This document shows positions 9,904 through 17,211 of a stretch of 64,000 nt of DNA, piece by piece. The notes beneath the pieces are model-generated. The model ran no database searches and was not told the origin of the DNA. It saw only the letters and a program-made list of their open reading frames with translations. The stretch spans positions 1 to 64,000 of the forward strand of contig WRDO01000001.1 in NCBI GenBank assembly GCA_009779755.1. Direction: 5' to 3'. The DNA is from Defluviitaleaceae bacterium (GTDB lineage: Bacteria; Bacillota; Clostridia; Lachnospirales; WQUN01). Positions within the stretch are counted from its first letter, which is position 1, and every line of letters starts with the position of its first letter. Made by a program: the position numbers and the translations under genes.

Positions 9904-11646
9904 ATGCAAAATAAAAAAAAGAACAGTATCCTGGTGGTTGACGACGAAAGGTCAAACATCAGTATATTGAGGGATATATTAAAAGATGAATATACGGTTT
10001 ACGCGGCAACCGACGGCCAAGGCGCCATCGAAGCGGCAACCCGATTGATACCGGATATCATTTTGCTTGATATTATCATGCCGGAAATGGACGGCTACGA
10101 CGTGATCGCCCTGTTGAGGCGTAACGAAGCGACGCAGGAAATTCCCGTTATCTTCATCACGGGGTTGGACAATACGGAGGCTGAGGAAAAAGGGCTGAGC
10201 ATGGGCGCGGCGGATTATATCACCAAACCCTTTAACCACACGATCGTCAGGCTGCGGGTTAAGAACCAAATCGATTTGATCGAGCAATTCAGGCAACAGG
10301 TATTAATGACGAAGATATCCCATAATTTCCTGACCGATGCCTATATTGATTCCCTGTTTGCGGATACGTTGCGTGTCGTGGGCCAATTTATGGATGCGGG
10401 GCAGGTTTTGCTTTACAAGTTCGACGAAGAAAACAACGCGTTGGTGTGCCAAAGCGAATGGGTTAAGAATGAAATCCCGATGCCGCCGCGTATCGGCGCC
10501 AAGCTCCCGCTTTCGGAAGCCGCAGTCACGAATATAAAGGAATTAAAGATAGGTGCCCCGCTGGATACCCACTACATTTACCCGGTATTGAAAAATACGT
10601 TGGAAACGTTTCACGACGGCCTTAATAATTATATATTAAAGCCCGTGTTCGTTAAGGGGAGGATATTCGCCTTCCTGGATTTTTCGAGGGAAAGCAACGG
10701 CTTACCCTGGACCGATAATGAAAACAACCTGGCGTCGTTGATCGCCGATATATTTTCGGGCGTATTTGAACGGGACGCGATGGAGCGGCAATTCTCCATC
10801 GTAGAAAATACCCCCGACCTCGTTTTATCCATCACGGCGGAAGGTATGATTGAATATGTAAACCCTGCTGTGGCATACGTCACCGGTTACACGAAGCAGG
10901 AATTTATCGCGCAAGGCTTCGGTATTATTTTCCCCAAGGAAGTAATGGCCGATTTTATGGGAACCCACATCCCCAACGCCATACGCGGCGAATCCGTGCA
11001 ATTTGAAGTTGAAATATTCCGTAAAGACGGCGACAAGCGGATTTTGATGGTTTCTGTATTCCAAAGGGAGAAAAAAAGCCTGGGTGTCATTTTTAGGGAT
11101 ATGACCAAGATACGGGAGCTTGAAGAGGAAAACGAGAAGATATTCTTTGACGGCCTGACGGGTATCTATAACCGCCGTTTCTTTGACGAAACGCTTGCCC
11201 GCTTGATCAAATCCCTGTCCCGTTCGGGCAACCCGTTGAGCCTGATGATGGTGGACGTTGACTGCTTTAAAAAATATAATGATACATACGGGCATAATAA
11301 AGGTGACGAATGCCTTAAGGTCATCGCCGATGTACTGATGGAAAATGTACCCCGGGCGGATGATTTCGTAGCCCGTTACGGCGGCGAGGAATTTGTCGTG
11401 GTATTACCCAACACCAACGAAACCGGCGCGCGTATCGTCGCGGAACGTTTGCTTGTAAAGATAAACGAACGCAACATACCGCACGCGACAAGTGACGCCG
11501 CCAACCATGTAACGGTTTCCATAGGGATTACCACGGGGACCGTCAAGCATACGAATACCGCCGAGGATTTCGTCAACCAAGCGGATATCATGCTGTATCG
11601 GTCCAAGCAAAGCGGTCGGAACAAATACAGCTACGGGGATTTTTAA
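9904..11646 (+). CDS. Response-regulator diguanylate cyclase (REC-GAF-PAS-GGDEF)
   Basis: Makes cyclic di-GMP from two GTP under control of a receiver. REC occupies residues 5-120 (VDDERSN, LLDIIMPEMDG, ITKPF), a GAF-like domain about 130-285, PAS about 293-400 (FSIVENTPDLVLSI), and GGDEF from about 415 to the end. The active-site loop is RYGGEEF and is preceded by RADD at exactly the I-site position (RxxD), so product inhibition is expected. The start at 9904 follows GGGGGA at proper spacing and lies two bases after the upstream stop; the ATG at 9889 has no site. The receiver closely resembles that of the next gene (shared ITGLDNTEAEEKGL), so both probably take phosphate from the same kinase pair. 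Confidence 0.93.
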   Translation: MQNKKKNSILVVDDERSNISILRDILKDEYTVYAATDGQGAIEAATRLIPDIILLDIIMPEMDGYDVIALLRRNEATQEIPVIFITGLDNTEAEEKGLSMGAADYITKPFNHTIVRLRVKNQIDLIEQFRQQVLMTKISHNFLTDAYIDSLFADTLRVVGQFMDAGQVLLYKFDEENNALVCQSEWVKNEIPMPPRIGAKLPLSEAAVTNIKELKIGAPLDTHYIYPVLKNTLETFHDGLNNYILKPVFVKGRIFAFLDFSRESNGLPWTDNENNLASLIADIFSGVFERDAMERQFSIVENTPDLVLSITAEGMIEYVNPAVAYVTGYTKQEFIAQGFGIIFPKEVMADFMGTHIPNAIRGESVQFEVEIFRKDGDKRILMVSVFQREKKSLGVIFRDMTKIRELEEENEKIFFDGLTGIYNRRFFDETLARLIKSLSRSGNPLSLMMVDVDCFKKYNDTYGHNKGDECLKVIADVLMENVPRADDFVARYGGEEFVVVLPNTNETGARIVAERLLVKINERNIPHATSDAANHVTVSIGITTGTVKHTNTAEDFVNQADIMLYRSKQSGRNKYSYGDF

Positions 11647-11666
11647 GAGTATCGGAGGATGGATTT

Positions 11667-12722
11667 ATGGACGGGGAAAAAATGAATACGATATTGATTG
11701 TGGACGACGAAAGGTCGAACATCAGCGTATTAAGGAATATATTAAAACCCGATTACACCGTTTATGCGGCGACGGACGGTTTGGGCGCGATCGAAGCGGC
11801 CGAAAAGTTTGTGCCTGACATCATATTGCTGGACATCGTAATGCCCGACATGGACGGGTACGAAACCCTTTCGAAGTTAAAGGAAAACACGGCAACGCAA
11901 AATATCCCCGTTATGTTCATCACGGGCCTTGACAATACCGAAGCCGAAGAAAAGGGACTCCTTTTGGGTGCCGTGGACTACATCCCCAAACCCTTCAAAC
12001 CCGCCATCGTCGGCTTGCGGGTATCGAACCTGATTAAGTTAATCAACCACGCGCGGGAGCTCGTGGAGCAAGCCACCGTCCTGCGTCTGCGGACCGAAAA
12101 GCTCCTGCGTTTGCAAAGCAGCATGGCCTCCGTACTGGCAAGCATGGTGGAAAACCGCGACAAACTGACGGGCAGGCACATTGAGCAAACGGCGGCATTC
12201 GTAAAGATCCTGTTGGAAGCGATGGTCGAGCGGGGCGTATACGCCGACGATATAAAGAACTGGAGCATCGAAATGCTCGTTTCGTCCTCACGCCTGCACG
12301 ATATCGGTAAGATCGTCGTGTCGGACCTGATCCTGAACAAACCCGGCAAGCTGACCGAGGACGAGTATAAGATCATCAAAACCCATTCCGGCGAAGGCGA
12401 AAGGATTATCAGCGATATCATCGCCGAATCGGGCGACGAGGATTTCCTCCACTTCGCAAGGCTCTTCGCCGGCAACCACCACGAAAAATGGGACGGCACC
12501 GGTTACCCGCGCGGCTTAAAGGGTTTGGAAATCCCCTTGCCGGGGCGCATCATGGCCGTAGCCGACGTATACGATGCCCTTGTGTCCGAACGGCCCTACA
12601 AAAAAGCCTTCTCTCACGAGAAGGCCGTAGAAATTATCCTGGAAGGCAAGGAAAACCACTTCGATCCCGAAATTGTGGATATTTTCCATGCCGTTAATGC
12701 GTTGTTTAAAGACGTTATCTAA
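11667..12722 (+). CDS. Response regulator with HD-GYP phosphodiesterase domain
   Basis: A 351-residue protein: REC at 6-125 (VDDERSN, LLDIVMPDMDG, IPKPF) joined by a helical linker to an HD-GYP domain at 150-350. Metal-binding and signature motifs are intact: HDIGK, the HH pair in GNHHEKWDGTGYPRGLKG, and the VADVYDAL motif. HD-GYP proteins hydrolyse cyclic di-GMP to pGpG or GMP, so this gene opposes the diguanylate cyclase directly upstream. The start is preceded by CGGAGGA. It closes the four-gene operon; no clear terminator follows. The two near-identical receivers imply that one kinase output can drive synthesis and degradation in a balanced or sequential way (inference). Confidence 0.93.
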   Translation: MDGEKMNTILIVDDERSNISVLRNILKPDYTVYAATDGLGAIEAAEKFVPDIILLDIVMPDMDGYETLSKLKENTATQNIPVMFITGLDNTEAEEKGLLLGAVDYIPKPFKPAIVGLRVSNLIKLINHARELVEQATVLRLRTEKLLRLQSSMASVLASMVENRDKLTGRHIEQTAAFVKILLEAMVERGVYADDIKNWSIEMLVSSSRLHDIGKIVVSDLILNKPGKLTEDEYKIIKTHSGEGERIISDIIAESGDEDFLHFARLFAGNHHEKWDGTGYPRGLKGLEIPLPGRIMAVADVYDALVSERPYKKAFSHEKAVEIILEGKENHFDPEIVDIFHAVNALFKDVI

Positions 12723-12771
12723 AGTTGAACGATTTGTAAACCAACGTTCCCGGTTTGCTTAAATATGTTCT

Positions 12772-12942
12772 TTATTTTTCCTTGGTTTCTTGCGTAGCTT
12801 CCTTTTTCCTGCGCTTTACGCATTCGGACAGCAGGTATTCGATTTGCCCGTTGACCGAACGAAAGTCGTCCTCCGCCCATTTTAAAATTTCATTATACAG
12901 TGATTTGGAAAGCCTTAAGGGGAGTTGCTTTTTTTCGTCCAT
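12772..12942 (-). CDS. Small Arc-like ribbon-helix-helix DNA-binding protein
   Basis: A 56-residue frame reading MDEKKQLPLRLSKSLYNEIL and so on. The pattern (LPLRLS beta strand, amphipathic helix, NGQIEYLLSECVKRRKK helix) is that of Arc/MetJ-type ribbon-helix-helix proteins. The ATG follows a GGGGTAAAA site and lies 12 bases after the stop of the SPFH gene, so the two are co-transcribed. Such Arc-like partners of SPFH proteins are common in Firmicutes, to my knowledge. It may autoregulate the pair through the TTGATATCA repeats upstream of the SPFH gene (inference). Confidence 0.8.
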   Translation of the reverse strand: MDEKKQLPLRLSKSLYNEILKWAEDDFRSVNGQIEYLLSECVKRRKKEATQETKEK

Positions 12943-12954
12943 TTTTACCCCGGC

Positions 12955-13992
12955 TTAGTACAACGAGCCGCTGTTGATGACGGGCTGGGCGTCACGGCTC
13001 CCGCAGAGGATGACCATGAGGTTTGACACCATGGCGGCCTTGCGCTCGTCGTCGAGGGCGACGATGTTTTTTGCGCTCAGCTTGGCGATGGCCATCTCCA
13101 CCATGCCGACGGCGTTTTCCACGATCATTTGCTTCGCGTCGATGACGGCGGAGGCTTGCTGGCGCTGGAGCATGGCGGACGCGATTTCGGGCGCGTAGGC
13201 GAGGTGGGTGATGCGGGCCTCACCGATTTCGATACCGGCGATGTGTACTTTCTCTTGGATTTCGTCCTTCAGCTTCATGGCGATTTCCTGCGAGGAGCCG
13301 CGCAGGGTTTTTTCGTTGTCGTCGCCGAAGGTATCGTAGGGGTACAGACGCACGATGTTGCGCAGGGCGGAGTCGCATTGGATCGAAAGGTATTCCTTGT
13401 AATTGTCCACGTTAAATACAGCCTTCGTGGGGTTAATGACCTTCCATACCACCACGATACCGATCACGATAGGGTTACCCAGCATGTCATTGATTTTTTG
13501 CCGTTCGTTGTTGAGCGTGATGACTTTAAGGGAAATTTTCTTGCTGCCGCCCAACGTTAACGAACCGGCGGGCAGGTTTACCCCGGCGGCGGCAAGGGCA
13601 ACCTTGGTCGGGTCAGCGGCAGGGGCGGTGGAAGTCTGCGTGGTGGTGCCCGCCGTAGGGTTGACCGCCGTCACAAACGGGTTGACGAAATAGAAGCCTT
13701 CCTTTTTGATGGTGCCGTAGTACTTGCCGAAGAGCGTCAGTACAAGCGCTTCGTTGGGCTTAAGGATTTTTAAGCCGCCGTACGGTATCCACCCGATCAG
13801 AAAGCCGTACAGCGCCCCGATAATTACTAATACGATTCCCAAGGGATTGCCGCTCGTCCGTACCAGCAATGCGATGCCGAACGCGAACATCGCCCACGAA
13901 ACAAGGATCAGCAACGTAATCAAGAATAATGCCGCCATGCCGTTTGAGGTTTTTGGGGTTTTTTCTTCGTAGAACATTTTTTTGTCGTCCAT
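12955..13992 (-). CDS. SPFH/Band 7 (stomatin-like) membrane protein
   Basis: A 345-residue protein with two N-terminal membrane helices (LFLITLLILVSWAMFAFGIA and LGIVLVIIGALYGFLIGWIP), then a Band 7 domain beginning GLKILKPNEALVLTLFGKYYG and an Ala/Gln-rich helix ending near LQRQQASAVIDAKQMIVE. These proteins assemble membrane scaffolds at lipid microdomains and often attend proteases. An insertion rich in Thr and Ala (about 110-135, TAGTTTQTSTAPAADPTK) interrupts the domain start, as in several Firmicute homologues. The ribosome site GGGAGGA lies correctly before the ATG. First gene of a two-gene operon with the ribbon-helix-helix protein. Confidence 0.92.
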   Translation of the reverse strand: MDDKKMFYEEKTPKTSNGMAALFLITLLILVSWAMFAFGIALLVRTSGNPLGIVLVIIGALYGFLIGWIPYGGLKILKPNEALVLTLFGKYYGTIKKEGFYFVNPFVTAVNPTAGTTTQTSTAPAADPTKVALAAAGVNLPAGSLTLGGSKKISLKVITLNNERQKINDMLGNPIVIGIVVVWKVINPTKAVFNVDNYKEYLSIQCDSALRNIVRLYPYDTFGDDNEKTLRGSSQEIAMKLKDEIQEKVHIAGIEIGEARITHLAYAPEIASAMLQRQQASAVIDAKQMIVENAVGMVEMAIAKLSAKNIVALDDERKAAMVSNLMVILCGSRDAQPVINSGSLY

Positions 13993-14013
13993 GTTTTTCC
14001 TCCCGTTTTTAAA

Positions 14014-14064
14014 TGATTGATATCAATGTGATATCAATATAATATACGCGGAAGGAAATGTAAA
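14014..14064 (-). promoter_or_regulatory. Promoter and operator of the SPFH-Arc operon
   Basis: On the minus strand, TTTACA (14059-14064) and TATATT (14036-14041) are spaced 17 bases. Immediately downstream and touching the -10 box are two TGATATCA units (14018-14025 and 14029-14036), each self-complementary and separated by three bases, about two-thirds of a helical turn centre to centre. This suits a dimeric ribbon-helix-helix or other repressor binding side by side. Which protein binds is inference. Confidence 0.55.
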
Positions 14065-14067
14065 GTC

Positions 14068-14208
14068 TTACCGATTGTTTAATCCGATAATTTCATCCAA
14101 GGTGACATAAGCGTTTCGGTGGCGCACCTTACCTTGCGTCATGCCGTTCCAATCGATGGCTTGCTTGATTGTGTATGCCGTCGGCGGACATTGGAATATA
14201 TTCCAATG
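14068..14208 (-). pseudogene. Possible gene remnant next to tRNA-Sec
   Basis: A 46-codon frame without a good start codon; its only ATG leaves 24 residues. It reads protein-like (AYTIKQAIDWNGMTQGKVRH, then RNAYVTLDEIIGL), resembling the end of a small helical or DNA-binding protein. It begins inside the 24-base palindrome at 14187-14210, directly after the tRNA-Sec terminator. It could be the tail of a gene lost by recombination at the tRNA locus. The family is not recognised and chance cannot be excluded. Confidence 0.3.
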
Positions 14209-14210
14209 TC
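14187..14210. repeat. 24-base perfect palindrome
   Basis: GACATTGGAATA followed by its exact reverse complement, with no loop, a few bases beyond the tRNA-Sec terminator. It could be a protein-binding site or an end left by an integrated element. No second copy was noticed in the window. Confidence 0.6.
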
Positions 14211-14211
14211 A

Positions 14212-14242
14212 ACAAAAAAAGCCCGGTCATAACCGGACTTCT
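14212..14242 (-). terminator. Terminator of the tRNA-Sec gene
   Basis: On the minus strand AAGTCCGGTTATGACCGGGC forms a tight CCGGT/ACCGG stem followed by seven T residues, about 60 bases after the mature tRNA 3' end. Confidence 0.75.
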
Positions 14243-14300
14243 TCGATATATAACAACCATTTGCGAATAAAAATATTCTATCGGCAAACGGTATCTCGTA

Positions 14301-14397
14301 TGGCGGGAGCATGTAGGAATCGAACCCACCTAAGCGGCTGTTCACCGCTCACATCGGTGTTGAAGACCGTGGGGCACACCGGCACCCATCTGCTCCC
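14301..14397 (-). tRNA. selC: Selenocysteine tRNA, anticodon UCA
   Basis: A 97-base tRNA on the minus strand beginning GGGAGCAG and ending with an encoded CCA. The features are specific for bacterial tRNA-Sec: an extended acceptor arm (7 clear pairs plus a mismatched eighth), a CTTCAAC anticodon loop giving anticodon TCA (reads UGA), a long extra arm with an AGCGG/CCGCT stem, and a T arm GTGGG/CCTAC closing TTCGATT. It inserts selenocysteine at UGA codons with SelB and a SECIS element. selA, selB and selD are not in the window. It has its own promoter and terminator. Confidence 0.95.
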
Positions 14398-14410
14398 GTA
14401 AGGGAGGCTT

Positions 14411-14439
14411 ATCTTACCGCATAATAATAATTATATCAA
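14411..14439 (-). promoter_or_regulatory. Promoter of tRNA-Sec
   Basis: On the minus strand TTGATA (14434-14439) and TAAGAT (14411-14416) are spaced exactly 17 bases, placing the start of transcription a few bases before the mature tRNA 5' end at 14397. Confidence 0.65.
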
Positions 14440-14462
14440 TGCAATCAAGCATAACGCCGATT

Positions 14463-15020
14463 TTACAAAAACCCTTCGACCAGTACTTTAACCCCGATAA
14501 ATATAAGGATCAAGCCACCCGCGACGGTGGCCTTCGTTTTGAAGCGTTCGCCGAAAAAGCTGCCGATCCTTACCCCCGCCATGGAGATAACCAACGTTAC
14601 CGCGCCTATCAACAGTACCGCGGCGGCTACGTTAACCTCTAAAAACGCAAACGAAATCCCCACCGCCATGGCGTCGATACTGGTCGCCAAAGCGAAGGGG
14701 AGCATGATTCGGGGGGCAAGCGAAACGACGGCGGGGGTGTCGGAGCCGCTCCCAATCGCACCGTGTATCATCTTACCGCCCAAAAATACCAGTAAAACGA
14801 ATACGACATACGTGTCAAACGCCCTTATGTAACCGGCGAAACCTTGCGCCGCAAAAAAACCGACCAACGGCATACCCGCTTGAAACGCGCCGAAGTATAA
14901 CCCGACGACCAACGCATTACGCCAAGTCGCCTTCCCGACGCCCAACCCCAACGTAACCGCCACGGCAAAAGCGTCCATCGAAAGGCCGATTGCCAGCAAA
15001 AATAATTGTACCGTCGGCAT
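14463..15020 (-). CDS. mntP: Manganese efflux pump MntP
   Basis: A 185-residue, six-helix membrane protein made of two related halves, each with an Asp in a helix near a Gly/Ser motif: IGLSMDAFAVAVTLGLG at the start and ATSIDAMAVGISF near residue 115. These two acidic motifs are the hallmark of MntP, which exports Mn2+. The ATG at 15018-15020 overlaps the tsaD stop (TAATG), giving translational coupling; an upstream in-frame start at 15056 would sit inside tsaD and is rejected. Last gene of the rnz-sigma-anti-sigma-tsaD-mntP run. No manganese riboswitch precedes it, so regulation may come from the operon itself. Confidence 0.92.
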   Translation of the reverse strand: MPTVQLFLLAIGLSMDAFAVAVTLGLGVGKATWRNALVVGLYFGAFQAGMPLVGFFAAQGFAGYIRAFDTYVVFVLLVFLGGKMIHGAIGSGSDTPAVVSLAPRIMLPFALATSIDAMAVGISFAFLEVNVAAAVLLIGAVTLVISMAGVRIGSFFGERFKTKATVAGGLILIFIGVKVLVEGFL

Positions 15021-16027
15021 TACACCATCCGCCCCGGGAAAACGTCCAAATCCCAACCGTCCCCGGCGGGTTCCGACAACAAGCGGTAATACCCCCGCGC
15101 GGCGACCATCGCGGCGTTATCCGTACATAGGATCGGTGGCGGCATCCATAAACGCAAGCCGTTTTCTTCACACGCCTTTTTCATCTCCGCACGCAGCGCG
15201 CGGTTACACGCCACGCCCCCCGCCAAAGCGATATCGGCGTATCCTTTATCCTGCGCGGCTTTTACGGTATTTTCCGCCAGTACGTCCACTACGGCTTGCT
15301 GGAAAGAAGCCGCCACGTCCGCCGCATTATAATCTTTATTTTTTACTATGTATTGCATAACGGCTGTCTTTAACCCGCTGAAGCTGAATTCGTACGCCCC
15401 CACTTTCGCCCGCGGGAATCGGATCGCCAACGGGTTCCCTTCCCGTGCCAGCTTATCCACTTCCGGCCCGCCGGGGAAGGGTAGCCCCAGCACCCGCGCC
15501 ACCTTGTCGAATGCCTCACCCGCCGCGTCGTCCTTCGTCCCGCCCAGTACGTTATACGTATTGTAATCTTGTACGTCCAATAAAATCGTATGCCCGCCGG
15601 ATACGACCAACGATAAAAAAGGGGGGGATAATACGGAACACGCCTTGGGGGATTTACCGTCATCCAATAAATTCGCGCTTACATGCCCCTCGACATGATG
15701 CACGCCTACGAGGGGTTTGTTCTGCGCGAACGCAAGCCCTTTTGCGTAATTGACGCCGACCAGCAGCGCCCCCACCAGTCCCGGTCCGTTGGCTACGGCG
15801 TAGGCGTCCACATCATCCAACGCGATGCCCGCTTGCGCCAATGCTTGGTCCACGATGTACCCGATAGCCTCGATATGCCGCCGAGCAGCCAGCTCCGGCA
15901 CCACCCCGCCGAAAGGCGCGTGCAGCTCCGTTTGTGATGCAATTATATTGGAAAAAATCCGCCTGCCGTTTTGTACAACGGCGGCGGATGTCTCGTCACA
16001 ACTGGTTTCTATCCCCAATACGATCAT
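15020..16027 (-). CDS. tsaD: tRNA N6-adenosine threonylcarbamoyltransferase TsaD
   Basis: Transfers threonylcarbamoyl to A37 of ANN-decoding tRNAs, together with TsaB and TsaE. The start at 16027 gives MIVLGIETSCDETSAAVV, the invariant N-terminus. The iron-binding histidines lie in ELAARRHIEAI and the substrate motif is VSGGHTILL; later motifs are GEAFDKVARVLGLPFPGG, SGLKTAV and LAGGVACNRALR. Length of about 335 residues is normal. The ATG overlaps the TGA of the anti-sigma gene (ATGA), and its own stop overlaps mntP. Nothing is missing. Confidence 0.97.
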   Translation of the reverse strand: MIVLGIETSCDETSAAVVQNGRRIFSNIIASQTELHAPFGGVVPELAARRHIEAIGYIVDQALAQAGIALDDVDAYAVANGPGLVGALLVGVNYAKGLAFAQNKPLVGVHHVEGHVSANLLDDGKSPKACSVLSPPFLSLVVSGGHTILLDVQDYNTYNVLGGTKDDAAGEAFDKVARVLGLPFPGGPEVDKLAREGNPLAIRFPRAKVGAYEFSFSGLKTAVMQYIVKNKDYNAADVAASFQQAVVDVLAENTVKAAQDKGYADIALAGGVACNRALRAEMKKACEENGLRLWMPPPILCTDNAAMVAARGYYRLLSEPAGDGWDLDVFPGRMV

Positions 16028-16593
16028 GCTTGGCTTTTTTGTGCGGTATTTTCTCCGCGGTGCAAGCCGTACAGCAGGGCTATGATAATCACGGCGAACA
16101 CCAACGCCGCGATACCCAAGCCCGAATTGATTATGGCGTGGGCCGTGTCGATCTGCCCCAACCATGCCGTGATATCGGCGAAGAACGCGGCGATGGCGGT
16201 CATGGCGTCATGCACAGCGGTCCCTTGTATCCAATGCGGGTTGAGCGCGAATAACAGTGCCACGCCCATCACGATGCCGCTGAGCCCCCACAGTACGCGG
16301 AACACCGCGTTGCCTGCCGTCACCGAAGGCGTTGACGGGTTTTTTACCTCCAACATTGCCGACTCGGGATTTTCGTGCAGGTTGCGCACCAGCGCCATCA
16401 CCTTTTCGGTGAAGCCTTCCGGCGGTTCTGCGGGCGGGGCTTCCAATATATCGGCGGAAGCGTCCATCATCAGATACAGCTCGCGGCACGGCTCACAGCG
16501 TAAGACATGCTTAGCCAAATCGCGCGCGTCTTCGGGTTTCAATGTTTTTTCTATATAGCGCATCATGGCGGTTTCTGCTTTCAGGCAGTCCAT
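16024..16593 (-). CDS. Membrane anti-sigma factor with zinc-finger N-terminus
   Basis: A 189-residue protein beginning with the zinc anti-sigma pattern: MDCLKAETAMMRYIEKTLKP, then a HxxxCxxC motif at KHVLRCEPCRELY (about residues 29-37). This domain binds ECF sigma factors. Two or three membrane helices follow (about 103-125 and 160-180), so the regulator is membrane-held. It lies 50 bases downstream of the ECF sigma gene in the same operon, as a cognate pair should. The signal is unknown. Ribosome site TAGGAGGAC is well placed. Confidence 0.85.
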   Translation of the reverse strand: MDCLKAETAMMRYIEKTLKPEDARDLAKHVLRCEPCRELYLMMDASADILEAPPAEPPEGFTEKVMALVRNLHENPESAMLEVKNPSTPSVTAGNAVFRVLWGLSGIVMGVALLFALNPHWIQGTAVHDAMTAIAAFFADITAWLGQIDTAHAIINSGLGIAALVFAVIIIALLYGLHRGENTAQKSQA

Positions 16594-16643
16594 AATGTCC
16601 TCCTATGCCCGACGTTAAGGTCGGTATACTTATATTTACAGGG

Positions 16644-17204
16644 CTACGTTCTCGCCGTCAACATTTCCTTTAATAATTTACGCCCCCTAAAGATGCGGTT
16701 CTTCACCTTGGAAAGCGGTTCGTCGATGATGTCTGATATTTCCTGATAACTTTTGTCCTGTTGGTGGTACAGCACCACGGGTACGCGGTACATTTCGGGC
16801 AAATCGGCGATAATCCTGTTGATGCGTTCGGTTTGTTCGCGGCGAAGGTAAAGCGATTCGGGCGATGCTTCGGTGGCCATACCCGCGCCTTCGGCCATAT
16901 GCGGCTCAAAGGGTACGGTTTCGGCTTTTTTCTTGCGGTGCTGGTCGATGATATGGTTACCCGTTATACGCATCACCCACGTCGAAAACTTAAAGGCGGG
17001 GGTGTATGACTTCAAATTCCTGTAAACTTTAAGGAAAACGTCCTGCGCCAAGTCGTTAGCTTCTTCGGTGTCGCGCGTTTGCCGGAGTATAATTGAATAT
17101 ACCAAGTTTTTGTACCGATTTACGAGTTCGGTAAAGCTGTCTTGGTTGCCGCCAAGGCAGGCTTCGATGAGATCCATGTCGGTACGCAGGTCTTTTTCCG
17201 GCAT
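16644..17204 (-). CDS. ECF RNA polymerase sigma factor (SigW-like)
   Basis: About 186 residues with sigma-2 (YKNLVYSIILRQTRDTEEA, DLAQDVFLKVYRNL, FSTWVMRITGNHIID) and sigma-4 (LPEMYRVPVVLYHQQ, SYQEISDIIDEPLSKVKNRI). The -10-recognition region and the HTH are intact. I choose the ATG at 17204, ten bases after a GAGGAG; a TTG at 17222 is less likely. Its start lies after the overlapping end of rnz, and the anti-sigma gene follows, so an envelope-stress-like regulon is plausible. No autoregulatory promoter could be distinguished. Confidence 0.92.
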   Translation of the reverse strand: MPEKDLRTDMDLIEACLGGNQDSFTELVNRYKNLVYSIILRQTRDTEEANDLAQDVFLKVYRNLKSYTPAFKFSTWVMRITGNHIIDQHRKKKAETVPFEPHMAEGAGMATEASPESLYLRREQTERINRIIADLPEMYRVPVVLYHQQDKSYQEISDIIDEPLSKVKNRIFRGRKLLKEMLTART

Positions 17205-17211
17205 TAACGGC

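Noticed and set aside
12755..12958. A 67-codon plus-strand frame
   Set aside because: The true gene is the ribbon-helix-helix frame on the opposite strand, which has a start site and family pattern.
14400..14462. A manganese (yybP-ykoY) riboswitch for mntP
   Set aside because: The region is downstream of mntP and holds the tRNA-Sec promoter; mntP is coupled to tsaD with no leader.
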